Notes under the pieces: model-generated
Seen by the model: the letters and a program-made list of their open reading frames with translations, nothing else
What the model was told of the DNA's origin: nothing
The model's database searches: none
Origin: Lepisosteus oculatus
Taxonomy: Eukaryota > Chordata > Actinopteri > Semionotiformes > Lepisosteidae
Assembly (NCBI RefSeq): GCF_040954835.1
Contig: NC_090708.1
Location: forward strand, 28,532,001-28,596,000
DNA: 64,000 bases
Direction of reading: 5' to 3'
Program-made: the position numbers and the translations under genes
Part shown: in pieces, positions 22,123-32,590 of the stretch
Layout of the letters: each line of letters begins with the position of its first letter
How positions within the stretch are numbered: position 1 is the stretch's first letter

Positions 22123-23621
22123 TGTAGCGGCGAGGCTTATTAATAAGGCAGAATTAAGTGTTTCTGAGCTCCCAAATGAGGCCCCATTTCTCTGTTCATC
22201 TCTGTGGTGCAGCCACAGAGAAACTATTCATGCAGGCTGATTTAAGGTTCCTGATTTAAGGGGGAGCCAGCTAAGCCTGGCTATCATGATCAATGGTCAC
22301 CCATTGGCGCCTATCTGTCTAGGGAGTGCCAGATGGACATCTGGACTGCATTCCTAAGTGTCAGGAGTAAGTGACTCATATCTCACCTTGATCAACCAAT
22401 CAGGGACTGGTAGGGCCGAGTAACCCACGTGGGACTCTGATGCCCATGGAACTTTCAGCTAATCAATGAGCTGAAGTTCCTCCAGGTAAAAACAGGCAAC
22501 ACAGAGAGCCTGAGAGATTCAGATTCAGTAAGATTCAGTAAGATTCTGGAGAGGATTCTGTGGACTGTTCTAAAGGGAATTCAAAGGAGAATTCCAGGGC
22601 AGGACGGCCCAGGAGCAGAAGGCTCCCAAGGGCAGGACATTCTCGCAGAGCGCCTCCTGACCATCCTGAGACTCAGCCCGGACAACCACGGAACGGGCAG
22701 TGTGTCCGAGTGCCAGAAGTTTCCTTTGTTCTAAGAGTCTAGAGCGGAGGTTGCCAGAGAATAACCAGAGGATCCACCCGAGGTTAGCACCAGCAGCAGG
22801 CCTCGCGAACAGGTCGGAACTGTGGACAGCTGAATCACTATTCAGAACTAGCTCTTCATCAGGAACGAACCGGTCCTCTTCCTGACTTGCTGGGACCCAC
22901 AGTCATCTTTTCTCCTGTGCACAAACTTTGCTAGTTAAAGCCAACAGTGAGCATAAGCAGCGCACCATCGCAAGCCGCACAGCACAGCCTGGCACGGAGC
23001 CAGAGAGCGCGGATTGCACAGCAACAGCCTGCAACTGTTTCTTTGTGCCCGCAGGAGATCTGAATCCCCAGAGATTGGATGAGTATTCAACTTCAATGCA
23101 TTACAGCTCGAGAATTCAATTGCTATCCCAACCAGTTGATATCAATTTAATTCCTAAGAGTTATGTACTTGTTTTGAGTATCTAATGTAGAAGTTATAAC
23201 CAAGTTCATTTACGAAACGGTCTTAATGAATGATATACTGAACGTATGTCCTCTTGATATGTGTAACTCTTTGTAACTGACCGAATATACCTTTTGTATT
23301 CTGATAACCCTCTCGATAAGATCTGTTAGGTTTATATGCATATTCCATGTATTAATAAATGTATCCTCGTGTATTAGTACCTGTGTGTGTGCGTTGTTTG
23401 AGTTATGTCGCATGGTTGGATTCTAAAGCCATCAAAAGAATCAACTTTGTGATTTACTGCTACAATTAATAATTGTCTCAGTAAATGCCCAAACCCTACA
23501 GAACTGGTGCCTTCAGAGAGCCTTAACATTTACATTTTGGCTATGGCAACGTTACATTTATGGCGTCCATAAGTGGCTATGATTACATATTTGGCGTCCC
23601 TGAACGGCCGGTTTTCCTACA
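22123..23621 (+). mobile_element. solo LTR of the 1.5-kb retroviral family, copy B (complete)
   Basis: It begins TGTAGCGGCGAGGC and ends CCTACA. It is flanked by the 4-base target duplication ATTG (22119-22122 and 23622-23625), which proves a retroviral-type insertion into the older retrovirus. It includes a palindromic CTTATTAATAAG near the 5' edge and ATTAATAAATG (polyadenylation-like) about 23350-23360. The last 100 bases hold repeated TACA-ATTTGGCGTCC modules. At 1499 bases it is long for a vertebrate LTR. Confidence 0.9.
23529..23621 (+). repeat. PBS-like ladder at the LTR 3' edge
   Basis: Successive modules read TTACATTTTGGC (about 23530), TTACATTTATGGCGTCC (about 23552) and TTACATATTTGGCGTCCCTGA (about 23583, two overlapping words), then the true end CCTACA. 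Module spacing is about 22, 31 and 34 bases. TGGCGTCCCTGGGT is the start of a tRNA-Asn-type primer-binding site, so each module looks like an LTR end followed by a PBS. Confidence 0.7.
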
Positions 23622-24719
23622 ATTGGGATCCATTTTCAAATTGGCCATATGGAGACGGAGGGGTATGATTGGGATGACACTTGGTATGAGTGTGATAAAA
23701 GGGATCAGGGTCTTCCCTATCAGAGGGACAGCGCCCGTAGATCTGTACTCTCACCCGAAGTGGGAAAGGACTTGACAGAGTACGGGCCGCCGCTGCTGAT
23801 GACAGCGTTACCCAAACTCCGTCCCACACCCCGTCGAGGGGCTCCGCTCTCGCACCCACCTTCCCTAACCCCACCATACGATCAAATCCAAAACCAGAAG
23901 ATATTGACCTGTGGGCTAAAGAAGTGCCGCACCTGAAATTAAGAATGCAGCGAACCTGGAGTGCGATCCAGGAGTTAAAAGATACTTATGGTATCACTCC
24001 CCTGACTGCTGCTATGATCCTCCGAAGGACAGGGGGAAAATGTGTCAGAGCAATTGTGTAAGGATAACGGCAGGGGAGGGAGATGGGAGTGGGTTTGCCG
24101 ATGGCTTAAATGAAATTACACACCAAAAACAGATTGGAAAAAGATCTCTGCTTGTCAGCAGAAAGAAAGCGAGGATGTGGCTGATTTCACTGACCGCTTT
24201 GTCGCAGTCTAGCTGGAATGCTTGGGACTTAGTGATGCAGATGACATGAATAGCGACACCTCTGCTGTGATTATACAGATTTATTTGAGTGGCCTCATGC
24301 CTGATATAGCCAAAGCCCTCCAGCTGAAAGAGCCCAAAATAAGGCAAGATACGAACAAGCAGTTTGAGGAGATAGTTAAAATGGCATGACAAATTGAAAG
24401 GAATATGTACGCTAAGGTGTGTGCAATACAAACAGGGTGGACACCCCCCATGCAGAAGGGTGAAGCCGGCTCTAACACCTGACTTATTCCAAAAGGGGAA
24501 ATTATTACAGGTCGGTGCCATTATTGTAAAAGTTTTGGACATTTTCAAAAAAATTGCAGAAAAACGAATGGCCATTGAAGGCAGGGCTGGAAAAGATTGC
24601 GATCCCCCATTCAATCCCTCAAATCGAGAGGAACAAAAAAGCATGCTTTCATAATTACAGGATCTGAGTAAAGCAGACAAGCATGCTATCAGGGATCTTT
24701 TAAACTAGGACTCCCCCTA

Positions 24720-25109
24720 GTGGCCTCCCTACATCTATCTCAGGAGCTGGGTAAAAAGGAACTCAAGTTACAGTGTACATTTAATGGGACTCAAATGTTA
24801 CTTTTATGGGACACTGGGGCTCAGTTGTCTTGTTTATCTGAACAGTCAGCAAAACAGTGTGGTGTCATATTCACAGGGAGGGAGCTGGGGGCCACTGGTG
24901 TAGGGGGCAATCGAATAATACTCAAAGAGACTCAAAACCTCAAGATTAGACTAGGAGATGGAGGAGTAACATTTAACGCTTTCATGTGGGTAGGACCCAC
25001 CCCAGATCTTTTGGGGTGGGATGCTCTGGAATATCTACAAAGAGTTACATTAACTGTACATGAGAAGAGGGTGGATGTAAACATCTGGTCCCACCAGAAA
25101 ATGAACTGA
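24720..25109 (+). pseudogene. retroviral aspartic protease
   Basis: An open stretch of about 130 codons contains the catalytic D-T-G-A (GAC at 24810-24812) and a downstream 'LLGWDALEYL' block typical of retroviral proteases (flap and C-terminal helix region). It would cleave the gag-pol polyprotein as a dimer. The reading frame has no ATG near its start, as expected for a readthrough or frameshift product. It is the least damaged gene of the retrovirus, but its neighbours are dead. Confidence 0.75.
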
Positions 25110-26990
25110 AAGGTCATTCAATTTGGACTAAGGATAAGGACGTATGTGGGCTTCTGGACATGGAATCCGCCACATTTACTGGGAATTCCCCGCCGTACAC
25201 AAAGCCATAGAAAATCAACAAAGAAGCAGAGGAAGGGGTTCGACCAGTAGTACAAAAACTATTAGCTTAAGGCATTGTACGAAAAACACATAGTATAAGC
25301 AACAGCCCAATATGGCCTGTCAAAAAAGCCAGTGGAGCATGGCGATTCACAGTTGATTACTCAAAAGCGAATCAATACATTAATCATTTCACCCCCTTGG
25401 TAGTGGATCCCTCCACTATTTTTCTACTGTTGACACCTGAGCACTAGGTGTTTTCGGTAATAAACATGGCTAATGGATTCTGATCCGTTCCTCTACATTC
25501 AGAGGTACAAGATTGGTTCGCTTTTGTTGTAGATGTAGGACAATATACTTGGACCAGGTTACCACAGGGATTTCATAACAGCCCCACCGTGTATCACATG
25601 GCACTTTCAGAGACATCTGGTTGCCTCCAGTGGCCTCCGTCATCATCCGGTACGTAGATGATATTTTAATCGCGTCTCCCAACAAGGAAACCCACAAGAA
25701 GGACCTCCAAATCATTCTCAACCATTTGGTTAAAAAAGAGCACAAGGCTAATTATGACAAGGCACAGTTATACCTAGACACTGGACAGAAAATTAATCAG
25801 GGAAAGAGGGAATTGACAGAAGATCGGCCCAGGCAATCCGATCACACCCTAGTCCCAACACTGTGAGAGAGCTTCGATCATTTCTGGGTCTGTGCAATTT
25901 CAATAGAAATTGGGTTGATGATTTTTCTGAGATGGCCAAACCACTCACAGACCTATTAAAGGGGGAAGGGAGACCCCTTGACCCAATTACTTGGAGCCCT
26001 GAAGCTGAACATGCTTTTAATGATTTGAAACTCTGTTACAGGTTCCTGCATTGGGTTTCCTCAGACGAATCAACCTTTCTACCTCTATGTAAGTGAAAAA
26101 TATGGATTCTGGACAGCTGTACTAATACTCGGGACCCTTGGATGAGGTTGCCAGGGGCTGGGGACCATGTCTACGTGCCGTTCAGGCCATCTGTCTAGCA
26201 GTACAGGCAGTTAATAACATAGTGCTAGACCAGAAACTGATTGTTCGATGCCCACATGCGGTACACACCCTCATGTCCCTGATTTGGGTCAGTCAGGTTA
26301 ATAGTGTTCGATGGAGCAAGTGGCAGGTCCTATTAGAGGCTCCAAATATTGCTATTGAACGTGAAGGGGCTCTAAATCCAGCCACTTTGCTACCCGACCC
26401 CTCAGAAGCCTATCTGTTAGAACATAGCTGTGACAGCTTTTTTTTTTTGGACAATGGGAGAGGATGAGGGCATTAAAATAGCCGAGCAACCACTCGGGAA
26501 TGAAGACCTCATCCTCTTTACCGATGGAACTTCATTTGTAGATTCCAAATGGGAAAGAAAGCAGGTCGGGCTGTCACTACTGAATATGATATCCAATGTG
26601 GGGGACGATTTGAGGTCCCAACTTAGTTGGCAAAAGGCAAGACCTCCACTACATTCACAGACTCGTGATATGCGTTTGGAGTATGTCATGACTTTGGAAG
26701 GTTGTGAAGTAATGGGATTTTTTTACTTCTGCTGGCACTCTGGTAAAGAACGCTGATTTGGTGTCTGAGCTGCTTGAGGCTCTCCAACTTCCAAAGCAGG
26801 TAGCTGTGGTAAAATGTAAGGGCCACAGCAAAGATAACACTTCCGAAGCCAGGGGCAATAAGTTGGCAGACTGGACAGCACGTCAAGCCGCCCTGGGGCA
26901 ATGGAGGGAGTGGTTTATAGAAAGACCTCTTCAAATCGTTTCAGTTCGCACAGTGAATATCCAAGCATTCCGTGTGGAAAAGCTCAGCTA
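25110..26990 (+). pseudogene. retroviral reverse transcriptase and RNase H, broken
   Basis: Fingers-domain sequence ('GIVRKTHS..SPIWPVKK', 'WRFTVDY') lies at 25270-25370 with stops. The catalytic Y-V-D-D is at 25651-25662, followed by 'LRSFLGLCNFNRNWV' connection sequence at 25868-25920. RNase H 'LFTDGTSF' is near 26516-26540, and the last RNase H block 'VKCKGHSKDN' is near 26810. At least four frame changes or stops occur. Codons and order match class-I-type retroviral pol. Confidence 0.8.
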
Positions 26991-27548
26991 ACCTTAGGCC
27001 GAGGCCCCAAGGATTGAGAAATGGACTTGGATGGAACGCAATGTGGGGCTGCAGAAGGATGGGACCTGGAGATGCCAGCAAACAGGCAGACCTGTCTGCC
27101 TCAGACAGTTAATGCCCTATCTGGCACAACAAATACACTCCACAGGTCACCCAGGAATTAGCCAGATGACTCGACACTTTGTTCAAAGCTGGGTGGGGAT
27201 AGGTTTCGCATCCTTCGCGGCTGATGTGGTGCCATACTGTGGAGAATGCCAGAAAGCCTCTGGAGCACCGCCGGTTCAGGCTCCTAACCTACGACGTCCT
27301 GCAAGTTGCTGACAGAAGCCACCCAAGATGCCCGCGAGCAGGTCCTGGAGGCATGGGGACCGCCACCTGAAGGAGGGCAAGACCTCATCCCAGGAGAGTG
27401 GTTGTGGATGAGGAAATTTCCCTCAGGTTCTCCAGCCAAGGTGGGACAGACCCTCTCAGATCCTGTTGATGACCGATTCTGCAGTTCGAGTAGAAGGAAA
27501 AGATCGCACTGTCAACGAGCCTCATCTCCAGCACCATACACAGGATGA
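26991..27548 (+). pseudogene. retroviral integrase with catalytic core deleted
   Basis: The N-terminal zinc-binding HHCC region is readable ('HSTGHPGISQMTRHF' then 'YCGECQKAS', about 27138-27258). About 40 bases later the frame changes and sequence resumes in the C-terminal domain ('PGEWLWMRKFPSG', 27382-27430). The D,D-35-E catalytic core that should lie between them, several hundred bases, is absent. Integration activity is therefore impossible. Confidence 0.75.
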
Positions 27549-27562
27549 AATAATTACTGTTG

Positions 27563-28864
27563 ATGATGTTAATGGTTTCTGTAGGGCTATGTCTTACGAG
27601 GATTAATGAACATCATTCCCACAAAGGGGAACTTGGGGTTAATTCCTTTTTAGGCCTCTCATATTTGACAGCCAAGAAAATGAACCAAAGTGCCTGCATG
27701 GTATGTACCGCATTACCAAAATATGTACAGGGAGGACTTCCTATAGGGGTCATTCCTTGGCGTCTTGTGGAGGTCATAGCTATGATAATTTGGAGAGATG
27801 ATATAGGGAATTTTAAAATGGCAAAGTATGGAGGTTGTAATGACACGACTTTAACATGCACTACATTGCAATATCTGCATGAGAGAAGCCTAGAGCCCAT
27901 GAGCTTCACAGACTCTTACGCTTCTAAATATAACAGAAGCCATAAAACACCATATTTTACTCTAAATAATGAATGTGAGGGAAGAATATGTTTTCAGCAC
28001 ACCAATGGGCTGCACTTGGTGGGGTGGAGTCTTTGCGACCTTACCATCGATATAGACATATCAACCTCTACCTTTCAAATTCCAGGATTGGACAGGCACA
28101 CCCCAAATTTAAGTAGTAACCTCTTATTTTCAGAGGCATGGGGAGTGCCAAATGGAACAGACATTATTTGTGGAAAGCGAGCCTACCCATGGTTGCCAGC
28201 CCAGTGGTCTGGCTCATGTTATTTAGGATATGTAGTTCCTCATATCCGTGTTCAATCTCACAGCCCCTTGGGACCTAACCACAGACCACAAAGGAAATTG
28301 GCTGATTGGAAGTATTATTTAGGTATAATGTTTCCACAGGCCGGCATTAGATTTCTAGGTCGAGAATTAATTCAAATGGCCTCCACTTTAGAGGAATTAG
28401 CAAATTCTACCTTGTTTAGTCTGAAGGCTGTTAATGACAAAATGGTAGCCCTCAGAACAGTAGCCGTGCAGAATTGATTGGCTTTAGATTATGTACTGGC
28501 TGCCCAAGGAGGAACTTGTGCAGTAATTGGCACTGAATGCTGCACATATATTCCTGATAATTCCGAGCACATCTCAGATCTGGCCAAACACATTTACGAT
28601 GAGGGACAAAAATATAATGAATACTACACTGAAAATTGGAGAAATGGGTCTTGGTTAAAGTCTGTGTCTGGGGCCTGGGGTGAAACTTAGTTCCAATATT
28701 TATTTGTAGGTTTAGTATTGCTTATATGTATAATTGTAATCATCACTTGTACGAAGACATTAATTACATCTTGCTGTAACCGTGGAACTCACAATGTCAT
28801 GGTAATGCATGCCTGTACACCTAAAAAGGAATGCCCTGACACTGATGTATGCCTTATTTTATAA
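27563..28864 (+). pseudogene. retroviral envelope, two in-frame stops
   Basis: One frame runs from ATG 27563 to TAA 28862-28864. It is broken by TGA at 28475-28477 and TAG at 28688-28690. The surface subunit carries C-M-V-C (27695-27706). A basic R-P-Q-R-K near 28290 could be the subunit cleavage site. The transmembrane subunit carries a CX6CC motif (28517-28543), preceded by an 'ALDY.LAAQGG' block. A hydrophobic anchor of about 22 residues lies after the TAG, followed by a cysteine-containing tail. In life it would mediate receptor binding and fusion; this copy cannot make the full protein. The TGA sits where related envelopes usually have arginine, so a CpG transition is likely. Confidence 0.8.
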
Positions 28865-28872
28865 GGGGGGAA

Positions 28873-29012
28873 TGAAGAAAGATATAAGATGTGAGGAAGG
28901 CGCTAACTGATTAACCCCCCCCCCCCAAGGAAGGAAACCTAAAACAGACCATTAAGAGTTGTCAAGGTCTGGGAATTGTCCGGACACCGTGACCTCCCCC
29001 TATTAGCATGGA
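28873..29012 (+). repeat. 3' LTR of the endogenous retrovirus, truncated
   Basis: It follows the purine tract AAGGGGGGAA. The start matches the 5' LTR, and a poly-C run (28913-28926) and 'GTCAAGGTCTGGGAATTGTC' are shared. It is cut at 29012 where a Tc1-like repeat starts after TA. Confidence 0.75.
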
Positions 29013-29190
29013 AACGGACTACAGTGGTGTGAAAAAGTGTTTGCCCCCTTCCTAATTTCTTATTTTTTTGCATGTTTGTCACACTGAAATGTTTCAGATC
29101 ATCAAACAAATTGAAATATTAGACAAAGATAAAACAAGTTAACACAAAATGCAGTTTTTAAATAAAGGTTTTTATTATTAAGGGAAACCA
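29013..29190 (+). mobile_element. Tc1/mariner-type repeat end
   Basis: 'CAGTGGTGTGAAAAAGTG' right after a TA dinucleotide, then 'TTGCCCCCTTCCTAATTTCT', then 'TTTCAGATCATCAAACAAAT' is a very common fish/frog repeat terminus. The TA flank fits Tc1/mariner insertion. Only one end is present. The superfamily is from memory of the terminal sequence. Confidence 0.6.
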
Positions 29191-29820
29191 TTTGATACCT
29201 TACCTTATGATGGAATTGAAGTTTCCAAAAATGAAAATTTAGCAAATATCAAACTGCAAGCTAACTCTTTCTATTGACAATTAGGTTAATTTTTCAATGC
29301 CACTTTGAGGTGGAATGGAAAATGAAGGAAATTCTCAATAAAACTAATGGTAGACCAGATAGAGAGAAATGAACCAAAAGCTCTTTTCAAACATTGATGA
29401 TTAACCGGAATTACTGTCTGTGTGGAGTTTATATTTTCTGCCTGTTCCACCTCACTTCCTTGCTCCGTGATATGAGTGTGTGTGTGCTGTGCCCCAGATC
29501 AGGACATACTACTGGCTTGTTTAGTCAGTTCATTCCAAACAATGCATTATATATATCTCTTGAATTTTAATAAAAAAGTGTGACCTTCTTAGTTTAATAT
29601 ATGATACATTCCCAATATAAATGGTGATGCACAATAGTGTGAAAAGCTTCTGTGAGCTGGGCAGCTGCAAGTCAATTGCAATGCATCCTGTTGGGCTTTT
29701 GCTAGCAGCTAGTGACAAGGACATTTGTTTTCTGATTTTTAGAAATTATTCTGTAGTATTTCACACTGCTGTGCTAATCTGCCTTTCAATCCCGGCATTC
29801 TGCAAGTCCCAACCAGGCTA
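29191..29820. other. non-coding stretch, nothing recognised
   Basis: No open frame with a recognisable domain. It ends at a 7-base microsatellite. Confidence 0.4.
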
Positions 29821-29821
29821 C

Positions 29822-29912
29822 TGTATATTATATATTATATATTATATATTATATATTATATATTATATATTATATATTATATATTATATATTATATATTA
29901 TATATTATATAG
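29822..29912. repeat. (ATTATAT)n microsatellite
   Basis: About 12-13 near-perfect copies of a 7-base unit, ATTATAT. Confidence 0.9.
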
Positions 29913-29923
29913 ACTGTTAGCTG

Positions 29924-30260
29924 TGTAGTGGCAATGCTTATTAATAAGAGAGAATTAAGTGTTGCTGTGCCTTTCCCGGTGAGGCCCCTCTCTCTCTCAT
30001 CTCTGTGGTCCAAGCCACAGAGAAGCCATGATTCACTGACTGATGTGTTCACTGATTTGGAATGTTTGTCCCCCTGATAAGGAACAGCTCCCAGGATAGG
30101 GATGTAACCAGCGCTATCATGATGGATGCCCATTCTTATCACCTGGGTGTCTAGTAATACTCTAAGCACATCTGGATTGTGGTCCTAGAGTCAGAGGTCA
30201 TGGTCAATCACCCCTAAAGTTGACCAATCGATCACCAATCAGCTCCGACATGAGAGGAGA
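29924..30260 (+). mobile_element. 1.5-kb LTR family, diverged 5' fragment (copy C)
   Basis: It begins TGTAGTGGCAATGC with CTTATTAATAAG, 'AGAATTAAGTGTTGCTG' and the inverted CTCTGTGG/CCACAGAG pair, as in copy B. It then drifts and ends. Divergence is much greater than among the other copies, implying an older or sister lineage. Confidence 0.65.
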
Positions 30261-31004
30261 AAGACAAAAGACAAGGTCTATTTCAAATGGAACAGGAAGT
30301 GTATCCCACACAGCCATATAGCATGTAGTTTTTAAGCTGTCAGATTACTGAACTCTACCCCAACCACTGGCTCACACTTATGTTTTTTTTCTCACACTTC
30401 TTGTTTGACTTTTCTTAGGTTGTTTGTTGGTTGGCTTGTTGTTGTTGTGTTTATGTTTTTGGCGATTCCTTTGGTGAGTTGGAACATGCATGCAAATAGG
30501 CATTTCATTGCACTTATGCATATCTGAACTAAACTGTACTTTTTATATTTAGGTACTTCTACCATCTACTGTATGTACAATACGTATATATTATGTTATA
30601 CTCATACTGTTTTTAATTTTCTTCTACCAAAATTTACCTTTATTTGTAAAGTTAAATTGTTTCCTGATTACAAATTATTGAAATTTGCATTATGACAAAA
30701 TATAGATGTGGATGTAAACCTGAAAGAGGCACATCACGTTCACAACAAGCTACAGTGTAAAAATATTTTTTATACATCCAAATGAGTATTTTGGTCTATT
30801 TTTATAAAATAGACCTGCTTTTTAATTAATTTAATATGTAACATACTGTAATACACATGGTTTAAATGAAATAAAAGTATAGAATGTAACAGTATAAAAC
30901 TTACATTATTTAACTGGAAAAGGATTGTCTCAAGGGGCTAGGCATTGACTGAAATTCGAAACCAGGTGTTTTCTGGCAACAGCCCAAATGGTTCCATACA
31001 CCAT
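30261..31004. other. non-coding; possible LINE 3' UTR at its start
   Basis: About 30290-30540 ends with 'GGCATTTCATTGCACTTATG', reminiscent of fish LINE 3' ends, but no coding remains. The remainder is AT-rich and unrecognised. Confidence 0.3.
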
Positions 31005-31150
31005 GTTAAGCAATCACTGCGCCACCTGGCAGTTGTACAAAACAGTGCAATCCAAAAACAGATTTTTAAAAAATGTGGTACATTATAATCCGCTAGGGCA
31101 TTTGTGCTTCAAAGTGCTACGGTATCCAGCATGCATTCTGAATTGCTGGA
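31005..31150 (+). repeat. unclassified repeat, direct copy of 35120-35303
   Basis: 'GTTAAG.AATCACTG..CCACCTG.CAGTT.TACA' and the downstream 'CAGATT.TTAAAAAA.ATG' words occur in the same order at 35137-35205. The 35 kb copy ends in GATGGCTGCATCTGT, which resembles the terminal sequence of the palindromic elements. Both may be diverged relatives. Confidence 0.45.
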
Positions 31151-31607
31151 CTTGTACCTGTATCTAAACAAACAAAGGCAAAAGCACAAAGTAAATTTTC
31201 GACTGGTGGCACTTACCCTACTATTTGCTAAGTTCATGAAGTAGGTTATTTGTAAACAAACAATGAAAACCTTCACTAGGATTCAGCAATCAAATTAGTA
31301 TAATAATCAAATGGTGATGTCACTCCCTGAAATAGAAGACGGGAGTGGTGGGGCAACTTCACAGAGCTGTGCGACAGACAAATTGTAAAAAAGATTCAGT
31401 GAGACATCATGTTGTGATATTACTATGTTAAATATTTAAATACTGGGGGTGAGGGTGGATATTTTACATTAGAACACCAGTATTTTATGTGTGTTTGCAT
31501 CAATAGTGAAATGAAATAAGTCTGCAATATCTTAATGTAAACACAAGGCTTGCCATTCTAGCCTTAAAAAGGAAAAATTAACAGAATTATTTTATTATTC
31601 TGCCAGA

Positions 31608-32160
31608 AGCCATATCACCCTGCAACTCACAACGGGCAACCCACTGAAGCTAAACAGGTGAGAGCCTGGTCAGTACCTGGATGGGAGACCTCCTGGGAAA
31701 AACTAAGGCTGCTGCTGGAAGAGGCGCTCACCCTGCAGTCCATGTGGGTCCTAATGCCCCAGTATAGTGATAGGGACAATATACTGTTAATAGGCGCCAT
31801 CCTTTGGATGAGACATAAAACCAAGGTCCTGACTCTCTGTGGTCATTAAAAATCCCAGGGCGTTTCCCGAAAAGAGTAGGGGTGTAACCCTGGCGTACTG
31901 GCCAAATTTCCCATTGGCCCTTACCAATCATGGCCTCCTAATAATCCCCATCTATGAACTGGCTACATTACTCTGCTCTCCTCCCCACTGATAGCTGGTG
32001 TGTGGTGAGCGTTCTGGCGCACTATGGCTCCCATCGCATCATCCAGGTGGATGCTGCACATTGGTGGTGGTGGAGGGGAGTCCACATTACCTGTAAAGCA
32101 CTTTGAGTGGAGTGTCCGGAAAAGTGCTATATAAGTATTAGCAATTATTATTATTAATTA
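31608..32160 (+). mobile_element. 5S rRNA-derived SINE, copy 2 (near full length)
   Basis: The 5S-like head ('GAAGCTAAACAGG', 'CCTGGTCAGTACCTGGATGG', 'GGAGACCTCCTGGGAA') is followed by a long body and the tail 'AAGCACTTTGAGTGGAGTGT', then an ATTATT-rich end. At about 550 bases it is the reference copy for the fragments at 9519, 18749 and 20207. Confidence 0.85.
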
Positions 32161-32590
32161 TTACACACCTTATCCAGAATTATTTGTCTTTTCTTGAGAG
32201 CTTTTCTTTAATCCAAGAAATATTCAATCCAATACTTACATCTGATGCATAGAATAATAATAACCTATTCTGAGTTTGTGGTATTCTGCATTATATGGTC
32301 ATATGCAGGTATTTTGCATAAATATCTACTGAACAGTGATTATTGCATATGAACTGATGAGTTTGCAAAAACAAAAAGCTAAACTTTCTAAAAATGCAAT
32401 TAAGAAAGAAAACAAAACCACAGCACCACAAACTGATCATTTAAAACATAACAAATACATTCCAATGTGTTCTCATCATAAACATTGAATTATAAATGAT
32501 AACATGCAATCCGTTGACAATATATAAATGTTAAATATATAATTATTTTAAATCATTAATATTAAATATTTTAATATTATTTAAAATAAA
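32161..32590. other. non-coding AT-rich stretch
   Basis: No gene or repeat recognised. Very AT-rich just before the LTR insertion point. Confidence 0.4.

Larger units (their letters stand above)
21580..24660 (+). pseudogene. retroviral gag remnant (interrupted)
   Basis: An open stretch at about 21581-21805 may be matrix. After the nested LTR, frames at 23649-24480 contain capsid-like sequence in pieces with several stops and shifts. The clearest element is a zinc knuckle at 24516-24557, C-x2-C-x4-H-x4-C, reading C-H-Y-C-K-S-F-G-H-F-Q-K-N-C, immediately upstream of the protease. That motif defines nucleocapsid. The gene would encode the internal structural polyprotein, and here it is clearly non-functional. 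Confidence 0.7.
20387..29012 (+). mobile_element. endogenous retrovirus, decayed, full gag-pro-pol-env order
   Basis: The order is LTR (20387-20693), PBS, leader, gag, protease, RT/RNase H, integrase, env, purine tract AAGGGGGGAA (28863-28872) and a truncated LTR (28873-29012). All genes carry stops, shifts or deletions, so the copy is inactive. The env combines a C-x-x-C surface-subunit motif with a CX6CC transmembrane motif, the gamma-type arrangement. A 1.5-kb solo LTR of another family interrupts gag at 22123-23621. A Tc1-like repeat cuts off the 3' LTR. Confidence 0.85.

Noticed and set aside
22560-23185. Repeated short open frames (60-85 codons) in every copy of the 1.5-kb LTR
   Set aside because: The same peptides recur in all LTR copies but lack a start context, a domain or frame continuity between copies. 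They reflect repeat copies, not a gene, although an LTR-encoded peptide cannot be fully excluded.
29822-29912. Short regular repeats as a CRISPR array
   Set aside because: The units are contiguous 7-base microsatellite copies with no spacers, and the genome is eukaryotic.
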